Assembly (NCBI GenBank): GCA_016869515.1
Contig: VGDZ01000023.1
Coordinates: 1 to 41,644, forward strand
Reading direction: 5' to 3'
Source of the DNA: Alphaproteobacteria bacterium
GTDB lineage: Bacteria; Pseudomonadota; Alphaproteobacteria; VGDZ01
Length of the DNA stretch: 41,644 bases
Shown: piece after piece, positions 9,047-17,240 of the stretch
Numbering within the stretch: position 1 is the stretch's first letter
How the letters are laid out: the number at the start of each line of letters is the position of its first letter
Notes under the pieces: generated by a model
The model's input: the letters and a program-made list of their open reading frames with translations, nothing else
The model's database searches: none
What the model was told of the DNA's origin: nothing
Position numbers and translations under genes: made by a program

Positions 9047-9086
9047 AATCATGCCCGGTATCCCGCTCAGGACCGCGATTCACGGC
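9047..9086 (-). repeat. Intergenic repeat R2, inverted copy of R1
   Basis: On the minus strand this reads GCCGTGAATCGCGGTCC, then GAGCGGGATAC and GGGCATGATT, closely matching 7230-7270. It is embedded in a larger palindrome with arms CGTGAATC (9043-9050) and GATTCACG (9077-9084). It lies in the 316-nt non-coding stretch 8901-9216 between the two flagellin genes. That stretch otherwise holds only the sigma54 element and short repeat fragments; no small gene is convincing there. Confidence 0.6.
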
Positions 9087-9216
9087 TTACATGGCTTCGC
9101 GACTGCGGCTCCATGCAAAGCGATCGCGGTCCAGAATTCCGCGGCTTTCGGGCGATCTCAGTCGGGAGGTGGGAAGAATTTGCCGGGTTCGGGGAGGGCA
9201 AACCGGCGCGAGCGAC

Positions 9217-10841
9217 TTATTGCTTGAACAGGCTCAGCACCGTGCGCGAGGACATGATCGAGGCCTTCATCGCCGCCTGGGCGAGGTCGGATTTGACCTT
9301 GGCCGAGGCCAGGATGGCGGATTCGCGGCCCATGTCGGCATCGACCAGCACGCCGAGGCCATCGCGATAGGTGTCGATCTGCTTGCTGGTGTAATCGGCG
9401 ATCGAGTTGATGCGCTTCAGCGCCGAACCCAGCGCCGCCGCCTTCGAGGCGCAATACTGGATCGCGGTGTTGATGATGGTCAGCGCCCCGGCCGGGTCGT
9501 TGGCGGGATCGAGCTGCGACAGGCCGAGCGATTCCAGGGTCACGTTCTGGTTGTTGACCGTGAAGCTGCTGCCGCTCAGGTCGGTCAGGGTCGAGATCGA
9601 GTCCAGCGCATTGCCCGAACTGCGCGGGCCGAAGCCGGAATAGGTGTAGGTGGTGGTGACGGAATAGTTGACGATGGCATCGGTGACCGCATCGCCGTTG
9701 CCGTCGACGTTGTTGGTCTGGGTGGTGGTGAAGCTTTGGCTGCCCGAAGTCAGCGAGGCGAAGCCGGTCAGGTTGATGGTGTGGCTGGCGGTGTAGTTGA
9801 GCGTGGATTCGAGGCTGCCGCTGGCGTCGGCGTCGAAATTGAGCGAGGTGCCGGAAATCACCGAACCGCCCGAGCCGGTCGCCACCTCGCCCGCGCCGCT
9901 GGCCGAGATCAGTCCGGTCAGGGTCTGGTTGAGGGTCTGGTCCATCACCACGTCGCGCCGGCCGGTATCCTGGAAATTGATCGCCACCCGCGAATCGCTC
10001 TGGCCGTCGGTGGTGACCGAAGTCGGGGCGCTGCCGCCGACGATGGTCTGATCGAGGTTCGAACTGGTCTGGAATTGCACCCGCACATCGGGCGCGGGGT
10101 TGCCGGCGATGTCGTAATTGGTGGTCTGGTTGGCATTCTGCTGCTGATTGGTGACGTTGGTGGTGGCCGCGGTCGAGCTCGACACGCTGTCGTTGATGTC
10201 GATGTCGCCGTCGAGCGCGTGGTCGATCTGGGTGTCGCTGCTCTGCTGGGTGGTGCTGAGCACGCTGCCCGCGGTGCTGGCGGTCTGCGGATCGAGGCGC
10301 TAGGTGGTGGTGTTGTCGGTGTTGATGATGATGTCGTTGCTGCCGTTGGCCTGGTAGTCGATGGTCAGGCGGGTGGTGGTGCGGGCGGTCAACTGCAAGG
10401 GCGTGTCGGCCTGGTCGTTGGGCTTCAGCAGGTTGACGCCGTTGAAGCTGGCGCCGTCGATGATCCAGTTGCCGATCGCGGTCCGGATCGAAAAGATATC
10501 GTCGCGCAGCGCGTTCTTTTCCGAGGTGCCGAGGCCCGAGGAATTGATCTGGACGATCTTGGCCTTCATCTCCAGCAGCAATTCGCCGATCGCCTCGGTC
10601 GCCTTGAGGCCGGTGGTGGTGGTGGCGGCGGCCAGGCCGGTCTGGATGGCGATGCTGTTGAGGCCGGCGATGTTGCCCTTGATCTGGGTGGCGATGACGT
10701 AGGAGCTGCGGTCGTCGGTCGCGCCGGCGACGCGTTCGCCGGTCGAGACCCGTTTCTGGCTCATTTCCAGAAACTGGTCGGTCTTTTTCAGCGCCTGGAC
10801 GGCGCCGTACATCCCGGGTTGGTGTTGACCGACATCGCCAT
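9217..10841 (-). pseudogene. Flagellin pseudogene: one frameshift and one amber codon
   Basis: This is a tandem paralogue of the intact flagellin gene. ATG at 10841 opens MAMSVNTNPG, aligning with MGMSVNVQPG of the intact copy. One base is then missing around 10813-10816 (CCGGGA-TGTAC against CCGGGAGTCGAC), so the rest lies in another frame, beginning MYGAVQALKK. At 10300-10302 an amber TAG stands where the paralogue has TAC (NTDNTTDYRLDPQ against NTDNTTT-stop-RLDPQ). Beyond it the frame is open to TAA at 9217. Restoring both sites gives 541 codons against 540 in the paralogue, so the lesions look recent. AAGGAG lies 22 nt before the ATG, too far for a good Shine-Dalgarno. Sequencing error at both sites, or amber readthrough, are alternatives. 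Confidence 0.85.
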
Positions 10842-11091
10842 GGCTTCGATTCGCGGACGCGATCTCCTTTTCCAATCAACAGTTTACCAGCAAGGCGTTA
10901 ACGACTCGTAGATATGGTAAGCCGCCACCGCGCCCGCCAAGCGACAGCTTGCCGCGCGGCAGAAACCACAGCCAAAACAACGAGTTAAGTCCTTTTCCAC
11001 GCACCGGACATAAATCCCTGCCCTCCTTCTGAGGCCAGTCGGCGTCGCTTTGCTCCCGGATTCAAAGTAACGTCGCGGAAGGCTAATGCAA

Positions 11092-13119
11092 ATGAACGCC
11101 GAAAGCCGGGCCAGGATCGAGAGGGGGTTTGCCGTGCATCGTTTCGATCGCTTCGACCGTTCCCAGGACAAGGGCATCAACCCGTCCGACAATGCGACGC
11201 TGGGCGAAGTCGTCGCCCGCCGCATCGGCCGCCGCGCGGCGATGAAGGGCGCGCTGGGCGCCAGCGTGATCGCTTCCGCGCTCGGTCCGGCGGCGCTGGC
11301 CAGCCGGCCGGCGCGGGCGCAGGCGCGGGACGGCGCGTTCAATTTCGTCGAGACCGAGGCCGGCATCGACGGCACCCACCATGTCGCCGCCGATCACGAA
11401 GTGCAGATCCTGCTGCGCTGGGGCGATCCGGTGCTGCCCGGCGCGCCGGCCTTCGATCCCTACAAGCAGAGTGCCGCCAGCCAGGCGACGCAGTTCGGCT
11501 ACAACTGCGATTACCTCGCCTTCATGCCGTTGCCGCTGGGCTCGCGCGCTTCGGACCGCGGCCTGCTCTGCGTCAATCACGAATACGCCTCGACCGAGCT
11601 GATGTTCCCCAACATCCCCAGCCGGCGCGGCTCGCTCGAGGAAAGCTTCAAGGCCATCACCGCCGACATCGCCAATGTCGAAATGGCGGCCCATGGCGGC
11701 AGCGTGGTCGAGGTGGCGCGCGGCGCCGACGGCGTCTGGCGGGCGGTCGCCGGCAGCCGCTTCAACCGCCGCATCACCCTCGACACGCCGATGATCCTGT
11801 CGGGACCCGCCGCCGGGCACGACCGCCTCAAGACCGCGGCCGATCCGACCGGGACCCGGGTCAACGGCATGGTCAACAACTGCGCCGGCGGCATGACGCC
11901 GTGGGGCACCTGGCTGACCGGCGAGGAGAACACGCACGGCTATTTCTGGGGCAAGCTGCCCGAGGGCCATGCCGAGACCAAGGCCCAACAGCGCTATGGC
12001 GTGCCCGGGCGCTGGTACAATTGGGGCGCCTATCACCCGCGCTTCGACGTCGGCAAGACGCCCAACGAGCCCAACCGCTTCGGCTGGGTGGTCGAGATCG
12101 ATCCTTACGATCCGGCCTCGACGCCGAAGAAGCGCACCGCGCTCGGCCGCGCCAAGCACGAAGGCGCCGAGACCATCGTCAATCGCGACGGGCGGGTGGT
12201 GGTCTATACCGGCGACGACGAGCGCTTCGAGTACGTCTACCGCTTCGTCAGCCGCGATCGCTACAACCCCAACGACCGCGCCGCCAACCGCGACCTGCTC
12301 GATCACGGCACGCTGTCGGTGGCGGCGTTCGCCGCCGACGGCAGCATGCGCTGGCTGCCGCTGGTGCATGGCCAGGGACCGCTGACCGCGGCCAACGGCT
12401 TCGCCAGCCAGGCCGACGTGCTGATCGAGGCGCGGCGCGCGGCCGATCTTCTGGGCGCGACCAAGATGGACCGGCCCGAGGATGTCGAACCCAATCCGCG
12501 CACCGGCAAGGTCTACATCATGCTGACCAACAACGCGCGCCGCACCGCCGCCCAGGTCGATCCGGCCAATCCGCGCGCGGCCAATCTGTGGGGCCAGATC
12601 GTCGAACTCAGCCCGCCCGGCGGCGATCATGCCGCCGATGTCTTCGCCTGGGACATGCTGATCCAGGCCGGCGATCCGGCGGTGGCCGAGGTGGGCGCCC
12701 GCTTCCATGCCTCGACCAGCCGCAACGGCTGGTTCGCCTGTCCCGACAACTGCGCCTTCGATTCCCAGGGGCGGATGTGGGTGGTGACCGACCAAGGCAC
12801 CGAATGGGCCAAGGCCTCGGGCCGCGCCGACGGCGCCTATGCCTTGACCACGGCCGGACCCGAGCGCGGGCGCTCGCGCCTGTTCTTCCGCGCCCCGGCC
12901 GGGGCCGAAGTCTGCGGGCCGATGTTCACGCCCGACGACACCACGCTGTTCCTGGCGATCCAGCATCCTGGCGCCGACGGCATGCGCGATTGGAAGGCCT
13001 TCGGGCGGACCACCAGCTTCGAGGATCCGGCGACGCGCTGGCCCGACTTCAAGCCCGACATGCCGCCCCGGCCCTCGGTGGTGGCGATCGTCCGCAAGGG
13101 CGGAGGGCGGGTGGGTTAG
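11092..13119 (+). CDS. phoX: PhoX family alkaline phosphatase, Tat-exported
   Basis: PhoX phosphatases (DUF839) release phosphate from organic phosphoesters in the periplasm using a Ca/Fe cofactor. The N-terminus carries a twin-arginine signal (IGRRAAMKGALGAS, then a hydrophobic run and ARAQA cleavage region), matching folded, metal-loaded export. The mature part shows the family segments LLCVNHEYAS, NNCAGGMTPWGTWLTGEEN, GRAKHEGAETIV and KMDRPEDVEPNPRTGKVYIMLTN. About 675 residues is a normal length. ATG 11092 is preferred over ATG 11086 because GGAAGG (11077-11082) is 9 nt away rather than 3. I see no convincing Pho box in the 210 nt upstream, so phosphate control is not shown. The stop overlaps the era stop by 4 nt. 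Confidence 0.9.
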   Translation: MNAESRARIERGFAVHRFDRFDRSQDKGINPSDNATLGEVVARRIGRRAAMKGALGASVIASALGPAALASRPARAQARDGAFNFVETEAGIDGTHHVAADHEVQILLRWGDPVLPGAPAFDPYKQSAASQATQFGYNCDYLAFMPLPLGSRASDRGLLCVNHEYASTELMFPNIPSRRGSLEESFKAITADIANVEMAAHGGSVVEVARGADGVWRAVAGSRFNRRITLDTPMILSGPAAGHDRLKTAADPTGTRVNGMVNNCAGGMTPWGTWLTGEENTHGYFWGKLPEGHAETKAQQRYGVPGRWYNWGAYHPRFDVGKTPNEPNRFGWVVEIDPYDPASTPKKRTALGRAKHEGAETIVNRDGRVVVYTGDDERFEYVYRFVSRDRYNPNDRAANRDLLDHGTLSVAAFAADGSMRWLPLVHGQGPLTAANGFASQADVLIEARRAADLLGATKMDRPEDVEPNPRTGKVYIMLTNNARRTAAQVDPANPRAANLWGQIVELSPPGGDHAADVFAWDMLIQAGDPAVAEVGARFHASTSRNGWFACPDNCAFDSQGRMWVVTDQGTEWAKASGRADGAYALTTAGPERGRSRLFFRAPAGAEVCGPMFTPDDTTLFLAIQHPGADGMRDWKAFGRTTSFEDPATRWPDFKPDMPPRPSVVAIVRKGGGRVG

Positions 13120-14024
13120 TCCGGCGGGCGGTCGAGGCCGAGATCGCGATAGGTCTCGGGGTCCTCGTCCCAGGCCTCGCGCACGCGGACATGCAGGGTG
13201 AGGTCGACGCGGCGGCCCAGCCAGGCCGCAATCGCGTCGGCCGCGGCGGTGCGGATCGCCTTGAGCCGCGCCCCCTTGGCGCCGATGACGATGCCCTTCT
13301 GGCCGGGCCGGGCGACGGTGACGGTCTGGCGGATGCGCACCAGCTTGGCTTCCTCGCCCAGCCATTGCTCGGTGGTCACGGTGGCGGCGTAGGGCAGTTC
13401 CTGGCGCAGCTGGAGATAAAGCTGCTCGCGGGTCAGTTCGGCCGCGATCACCCGCTCGGAGGCGTCCGAGAGCTGGTCCTCGGGATAAAGCCAGGGGCCG
13501 GACGGCACGGCCTCCGCCAGCCAGCGCTTGAGGTCCTCGACGCCGTCGCCTTTCAGCGCCGAGATCATGAACACGCGCTCGGGCGCGAGCGCGGCGTGAA
13601 GCCCGGCCGCGGCCGCGAGCAGGCTCTCGCGCTTGACCTGGTCGATCTTGTTGAGCGCCAGCGCCAGCCGCCGCCGGCCGCGCTCGAGCCGCGCGACGAT
13701 GGCCGCGGTCTCCTCGCCCTTCCAGCGCGCGGCATCGACCACCAGAAGGGCCAGATCGCAATCCTCGGCGCCGCGCCAGGCGGCCTCGACCATGGCGCGG
13801 TCGAGCCTGCGGCGCGGGGCGAAGATGCCGGGGGTGTCGACCAGCACCAATTGGCTTGTGCCCGCGACGACGATGCCGGCCAGCCGCCGGCGCGAGGTCT
13901 GCGGCTTGTCGGAGACGATCGCCAGCTTGGCGCCGAGCAGGGCGTTGAGCAGGGTCGACTTGCCGGCATTGGGCGCGCCGATCAGGGCGATCGTGCCGGC
14001 GCGGCGGTCGGGTTGGGCGCTCAC
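13116..14024 (-). CDS. era: GTPase Era
   Basis: Era is an essential GTPase that binds 16S rRNA and helps 30S subunit maturation. The 302-residue protein has G1 GAPNAGKST, G3 DTPG, G4 NKID, and G5 SALKGDGV in order. A C-terminal KH domain follows with RPGQKGIVIGAKGARLKAI, the RNA-binding GxxG loop. The GTG start at 14024 overlaps the rnc stop in GTGA, which fits translational coupling and places the start just before the conserved TIALIGAPNAGKS strand. It is the last gene of the rpoZ-to-era operon. It ends tail-to-tail with phoX. Confidence 0.96.
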   Translation of the reverse strand: MSAQPDRRAGTIALIGAPNAGKSTLLNALLGAKLAIVSDKPQTSRRRLAGIVVAGTSQLVLVDTPGIFAPRRRLDRAMVEAAWRGAEDCDLALLVVDAARWKGEETAAIVARLERGRRRLALALNKIDQVKRESLLAAAAGLHAALAPERVFMISALKGDGVEDLKRWLAEAVPSGPWLYPEDQLSDASERVIAAELTREQLYLQLRQELPYAATVTTEQWLGEEAKLVRIRQTVTVARPGQKGIVIGAKGARLKAIRTAAADAIAAWLGRRVDLTLHVRVREAWDEDPETYRDLGLDRPPD

Positions 14025-14737
14025 GCCGGGACGTCGAAGCGGGCCAGCATGGCCGCGGCCGCGGCCTGCTCGGCCAATTGCTTGCTGGTGCCTTCGCCCT
14101 CGACCGGCTCGAAGCCGACCACCAGCGCCGCCATGCGGAAGACCGGCTTGTGCGGCGGGCCATGGCGCTCGATCTGGCGATAGACCGGGGCCGGCAGGCG
14201 CCGTGCCTGGGCCCATTCCTGCAGCCGCGACTTGGCGTCCTTGGCCGGCGCGTCGGGCTCGGCGATGGCGGCACCCCATAGCCGCTCGACCAGCGCCTCG
14301 GCGGCCTGCAGCCCGGCGTCGAGATAGACCGCGGCCAGCACCGCCTCGAGCGCGTCGGCCAGGATGCCCTGCTTGTCGGCGCCGCCGGCCTCGGCCTCGC
14401 TGCGCGACAGCAGGATGTGCGGGCCGAGTTCGATCCGCCGCGCCACCTCGGCCAGGCCGGGCGCATCGACCATCGCCGCCAGCCGCCGCGTCAGCCCTTC
14501 CTCGGGCGAGCGCGGATGGCTGCGACAAAGCTTGTCGGCGATGACCAGGCCAAGCACGCGGTCGCCGAGGAATTCGAGCCGCTGGTTGTCGGGCGCATCG
14601 CCGCTGCGGCGCTGCGAGCCGTGGGTCAGCGCCTCGACCAGCAGTTCGCGCCGCGCGAAGCGGTGGCCGAGCCGCGCCTCGAGCGCGCTCAGCGGATCGG
14701 GCGGAACATCCGCGAGAAGCGGATCGCGCTCGGCCAT
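14021..14737 (-). CDS. rnc: Ribonuclease III
   Basis: RNase III cleaves double-stranded RNA, including rRNA precursors. The 238-residue protein has the signature NQRLEFLGDRVLG with catalytic E55 and D59, and the second acidic pair D128 and E131 in LADALEAV. A C-terminal dsRNA-binding domain runs from DAKSRLQEWAQ to the end (GTSKQLAEQAAAAAML). The first Glu of the usual NERLEFLGD box is Gln here; the four residues considered essential for catalysis remain. ATG 14737 has GGAG 8 nt upstream and overlaps the end of lepB by 49 nt; a TTG six codons earlier is less likely. Confidence 0.94.
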   Translation of the reverse strand: MAERDPLLADVPPDPLSALEARLGHRFARRELLVEALTHGSQRRSGDAPDNQRLEFLGDRVLGLVIADKLCRSHPRSPEEGLTRRLAAMVDAPGLAEVARRIELGPHILLSRSEAEAGGADKQGILADALEAVLAAVYLDAGLQAAEALVERLWGAAIAEPDAPAKDAKSRLQEWAQARRLPAPVYRQIERHGPPHKPVFRMAALVVGFEPVEGEGTSKQLAEQAAAAAMLARFDVPA

Positions 14738-15468
14738 CCCCAGGGCTCCAGCCAACCGGCGCTGCCGTCGGTCGAGAAGAACATCAAGTCGGCCCGGCCG
14801 ACCAGGTTCTCGGCCGGCACGAAGCCGACCCCCGCAGGCACGCGCGAATCGAGCGAATTGTCGCGATTGTCGCCCATGGCGAAATAATGTCCGGGCGGAA
14901 CGACGTATTCGCGGGTGTTGTCGAGATCGCCGTTGGCGTCGAGATCGAGGGTGAGAAAGCTGGTGCCGTCGGGCAGGGTCTCGCGGTACTGGGCCAGGCG
15001 CTGCAGCTGTCCGCTGCGGGTCAGATAGCGGAAATCCTCGACCCGCTCGCGCCGGATCGGCTGGCCGTCGAGATGCAGCACGCCGCCGCGCATCTGGATG
15101 CGGTCGCCCGGCAGGCCGACGATGCGCTTGATGTAGTCGGTCGAATTGTCGCGCGGCAGCTTGAACACCGCCACGTCGCCGCGCTTGGGCGGGGTCTCGA
15201 ACACCCGACCCTTGAACAAGGGCGGGCTGAACAGCATCGAATGGCGCGAATAGCCGTAGCTGAACTTGGAAACGAACAGGTAATCGCCGACCAGCAGCGT
15301 CGGCAGCATCGATTCCGAGGGGATGTTGAACGGCTCGTAGGCCAGGGTGCGGATGCCGAGCGCGATCAACCCGGCCCAGATCAGGCCGCGCACGGTGTGC
15401 CAGAAGCCCTCCTTCTTCTCGGGGGTCTCGGCGGGGGCCGGGGCCTGGGCGGCGGGCTTGTCGGTCAC
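14689..15468 (-). CDS. lepB: Signal peptidase I
   Basis: LepB removes signal peptides from secreted proteins on the periplasmic face of the inner membrane. A Pro/Ala-rich cytoplasmic start is followed by one membrane helix (about 24-44) and the catalytic serine S53 in PSESMLPTL. The general base is K114 in [14 protein letters not shown], and box E reads [11 protein letters not shown]. At 259 residues it is the usual alphaproteobacterial length with a single N-terminal anchor. The GTG start at 15468 overlaps the acpS stop by 4 nt (GTGA), and the 3' end runs 49 nt into rnc. Confidence 0.96.
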   Translation of the reverse strand: MTDKPAAQAPAPAETPEKKEGFWHTVRGLIWAGLIALGIRTLAYEPFNIPSESMLPTLLVGDYLFVSKFSYGYSRHSMLFSPPLFKGRVFETPPKRGDVAVFKLPRDNSTDYIKRIVGLPGDRIQMRGGVLHLDGQPIRRERVEDFRYLTRSGQLQRLAQYRETLPDGTSFLTLDLDANGDLDNTREYVVPPGHYFAMGDNRDNSLDSRVPAGVGFVPAENLVGRADLMFFSTDGSAGWLEPWGWPSAIRFSRMFRPIR

Positions 15469-15881
15469 GGCGCGGCTTGCTGGCGCGGCACGGCGGTGAT
15501 CAGGACGATGGCCTGGGCCATCGGGTAGTCGTCGGTCAGCGTCAGGTCGATGCGCGCTTCCATGCCCGGCGGGACGAGGGATTCGAGCCGCGCCCGCGCG
15601 CCGCCGGTCAACGTCATGGTCGGCTGGCCCGAACTGCGGTTGGCGACGCCGAGATCGCGCCAGAAGACGCCGCGGCGAAAACCGGTGCCCAGGGCCTTGG
15701 CGCAGGCCTCCTTGGCGGCGAAGCGGCGGGCATAGCTGGCGGCGCGGGCGGCGCGGCGTTCGGAACGCCGCCGTTCCTCGGGCGTGTAGATGCGGGCGAG
15801 GAAACGCTCGCCGAACCGCGCCAGCGTCTTTTCGATGCGGCGGATGTCGACCAGATCGCTGCCGAGGCCGATGACCGTCAC
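15465..15881 (-). CDS. acpS: Holo-[acyl-carrier-protein] synthase
   Basis: AcpS transfers the phosphopantetheine arm of CoA to apo-ACP, activating it for fatty acid synthesis. The 138-residue protein starts [18 protein letters not shown], with the Mg-binding Asp of GxDxV/I, and carries [16 protein letters not shown], the second conserved motif with catalytic Glu. Size is normal for the family. The GTG start at 15881 overlaps the pdxJ stop in GTGA, and the stop overlaps the lepB start in the same way, so three genes are chained by coupling. Confidence 0.95.
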   Translation of the reverse strand: MTVIGLGSDLVDIRRIEKTLARFGERFLARIYTPEERRRSERRAARAASYARRFAAKEACAKALGTGFRRGVFWRDLGVANRSSGQPTMTLTGGARARLESLVPPGMEARIDLTLTDDYPMAQAIVLITAVPRQQAAP

Positions 15882-16636
15882 GCGCTGGCCTGTCCGGTGC
15901 CGGCGGCGCGGGCGCGGTCCATCAGCGCGCGCATGCGCTTGATCGAGGAATCGAGGCCGCCGAAGATCGCTTCGCCGATCAGGAAATGGCCGATGTTGAG
16001 TTCGACCACTTGCGGGATCGCCGCCACCGCGCCGACGCTGTCGAAGCCGAGGCCGTGGCCGGCATGGCATTCGAGGCCAAGCGTCTCGGCGGCGCGGGCG
16101 GCGGCGACGATGCGGCCAAGCTGGGCGGTGCGCGCGGCGCCCTCGGCCTCGCAATAGGCGCCGACATGCAGCTCGACCACCGGCGCGCCCAGGCGCTTGG
16201 CGGCCTCGAGTTGCGCCGGATCGGGTTCGACGAACAGCGAGACCCGGATGCCGGCCGCGCCCAGCCGGGCGACGAACGGCGCCAGCGCCGGCGCCATGCC
16301 CTTGACGTCGAGCCCGCCCTCGGTGGTGCGTTCCTCGCGCTTTTCGGGTACCAGGCAGGCGGCGTGCGGGCGATGGCGCAAAGCGATCGCCAGCATCTCC
16401 TCGGTCGCGGCCATTTCCAGATTCAGCGGCCGGTCGACCTCGCGGGCGAGGCGGGCGATGTCGTCGTCCGAAATGTGGCGGCGATCTTCGCGCAGATGCG
16501 CGGTGATGCCGTCGGCCCCGGCCGCCACCGCCGCCAGCGCCGCGCGCACCGGATCGGGATGCCGCCCGCCGCGGGCGTTGCGGATGGTGGCGACGTGGTC
16601 GATGTTGACGCCGAGCCGCAAAGGGCGCGCGGGCAT
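15878..16636 (-). CDS. pdxJ: Pyridoxine 5'-phosphate synthase
   Basis: PdxJ condenses 1-deoxyxylulose 5-phosphate with aminoacetone phosphate to make pyridoxine 5'-phosphate, the last ring-forming step of DXP-dependent vitamin B6 synthesis. The 252-residue TIM-barrel shows [17 protein letters not shown] at the start, [44 protein letters not shown] and [13 protein letters not shown] in the expected order. It lies 19 nt after pyrE and overlaps acpS by 4 nt. The pdxJ-acpS pair is a widespread arrangement. Confidence 0.97.
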   Translation of the reverse strand: MPARPLRLGVNIDHVATIRNARGGRHPDPVRAALAAVAAGADGITAHLREDRRHISDDDIARLAREVDRPLNLEMAATEEMLAIALRHRPHAACLVPEKREERTTEGGLDVKGMAPALAPFVARLGAAGIRVSLFVEPDPAQLEAAKRLGAPVVELHVGAYCEAEGAARTAQLGRIVAAARAAETLGLECHAGHGLGFDSVGAVAAIPQVVELNIGHFLIGEAIFGGLDSSIKRMRALMDRARAAGTGQASA

Positions 16637-16655
16637 GGTCTTGGCTCCCGGCCGG

Positions 16656-17237
16656 TTAGAGGCCGCGGCTGCCGGGCTTGACCGCCGGGATGGCGGCCAG
16701 CGCGGGCGGCAGCGCGTCGGGTTTGTAGTTCGGAATCGCCAGTTTCGCCAGCGCGACGTAGGGCACGCCGAGATCGAGCGCGCCCTCGGTGCGGTCGACG
16801 ATCGAGCCGACCCCGACCAGCACCCCGCCCAGCGCCGCTACCGCGGCGGCGCATTCGCGCGTCGACTTGCCGGTGGTGACGACATCCTCGATCACGACGA
16901 AGCGCTGGCCGGCGGCGACGTCGAAGCCGCGGCGCAGCGCCATGCGGCCCTCGACCCGTTCGGTGAACAGCGCCGGCCGGTCGAGCGCGCGGCCGACTTC
17001 GTGGCCGATGATCAGACCGCCCATGGCCGGCGACAGCACCAGGTCGATCGCGCCGACGACGGCTTCGGTCAAGCGGGTGGCCAGCGCGCGGCCCAGCGCC
17101 TCGGCGCGGCGGGGATGCATCAGCACCCGCGCCGACTGCATGTACTGCGGGGAGCGCAGGCCCGAGGACAGGATGAAATGGCCCGACAGCAGCGCGCCGG
17201 TGGCGCGGTAGTGATCGAGCACTTCGGCTTCGGTCAT
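16656..17237 (-). CDS. pyrE: Orotate phosphoribosyltransferase
   Basis: PyrE joins orotate to PRPP to form OMP in pyrimidine biosynthesis. The 193-residue protein contains the PRPP-binding motif [14 protein letters not shown] in its second half. An N-terminal substrate hood holds [20 protein letters not shown] and the flexible loop region contains [15 protein letters not shown]. Length matches the shorter alphaproteobacterial form. It starts 3 nt after the rsh stop and precedes pdxJ by 19 nt, so it is part of the rpoZ-era operon. Confidence 0.95.
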   Translation of the reverse strand: MTEAEVLDHYRATGALLSGHFILSSGLRSPQYMQSARVLMHPRRAEALGRALATRLTEAVVGAIDLVLSPAMGGLIIGHEVGRALDRPALFTERVEGRMALRRGFDVAAGQRFVVIEDVVTTGKSTRECAAAVAALGGVLVGVGSIVDRTEGALDLGVPYVALAKLAIPNYKPDALPPALAAIPAVKPGSRGL

Positions 17238-17240
17238 GGC

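Noticed and set aside
9044-9370. Short plus-strand gene in the flagellin spacer
   Set aside because: The frame runs through repeat R2 and into the antisense of the flagellin 3' end; no ribosome site or family feature.
10300-10875. Separate 191-codon gene starting TTG at 10875
   Set aside because: The first 21 codons are out of frame with the flagellin start MAMSVNTNPG; the rest is the N-terminal half of the broken flagellin.
10842-11085. Pho box for phoX
   Set aside because: No pair of CTGTCAT-like direct repeats could be found in this stretch.
11083-14466. 1127-codon open frame on the minus strand
   Set aside because: Antisense to phoX and out of frame with era and rnc; no family features.
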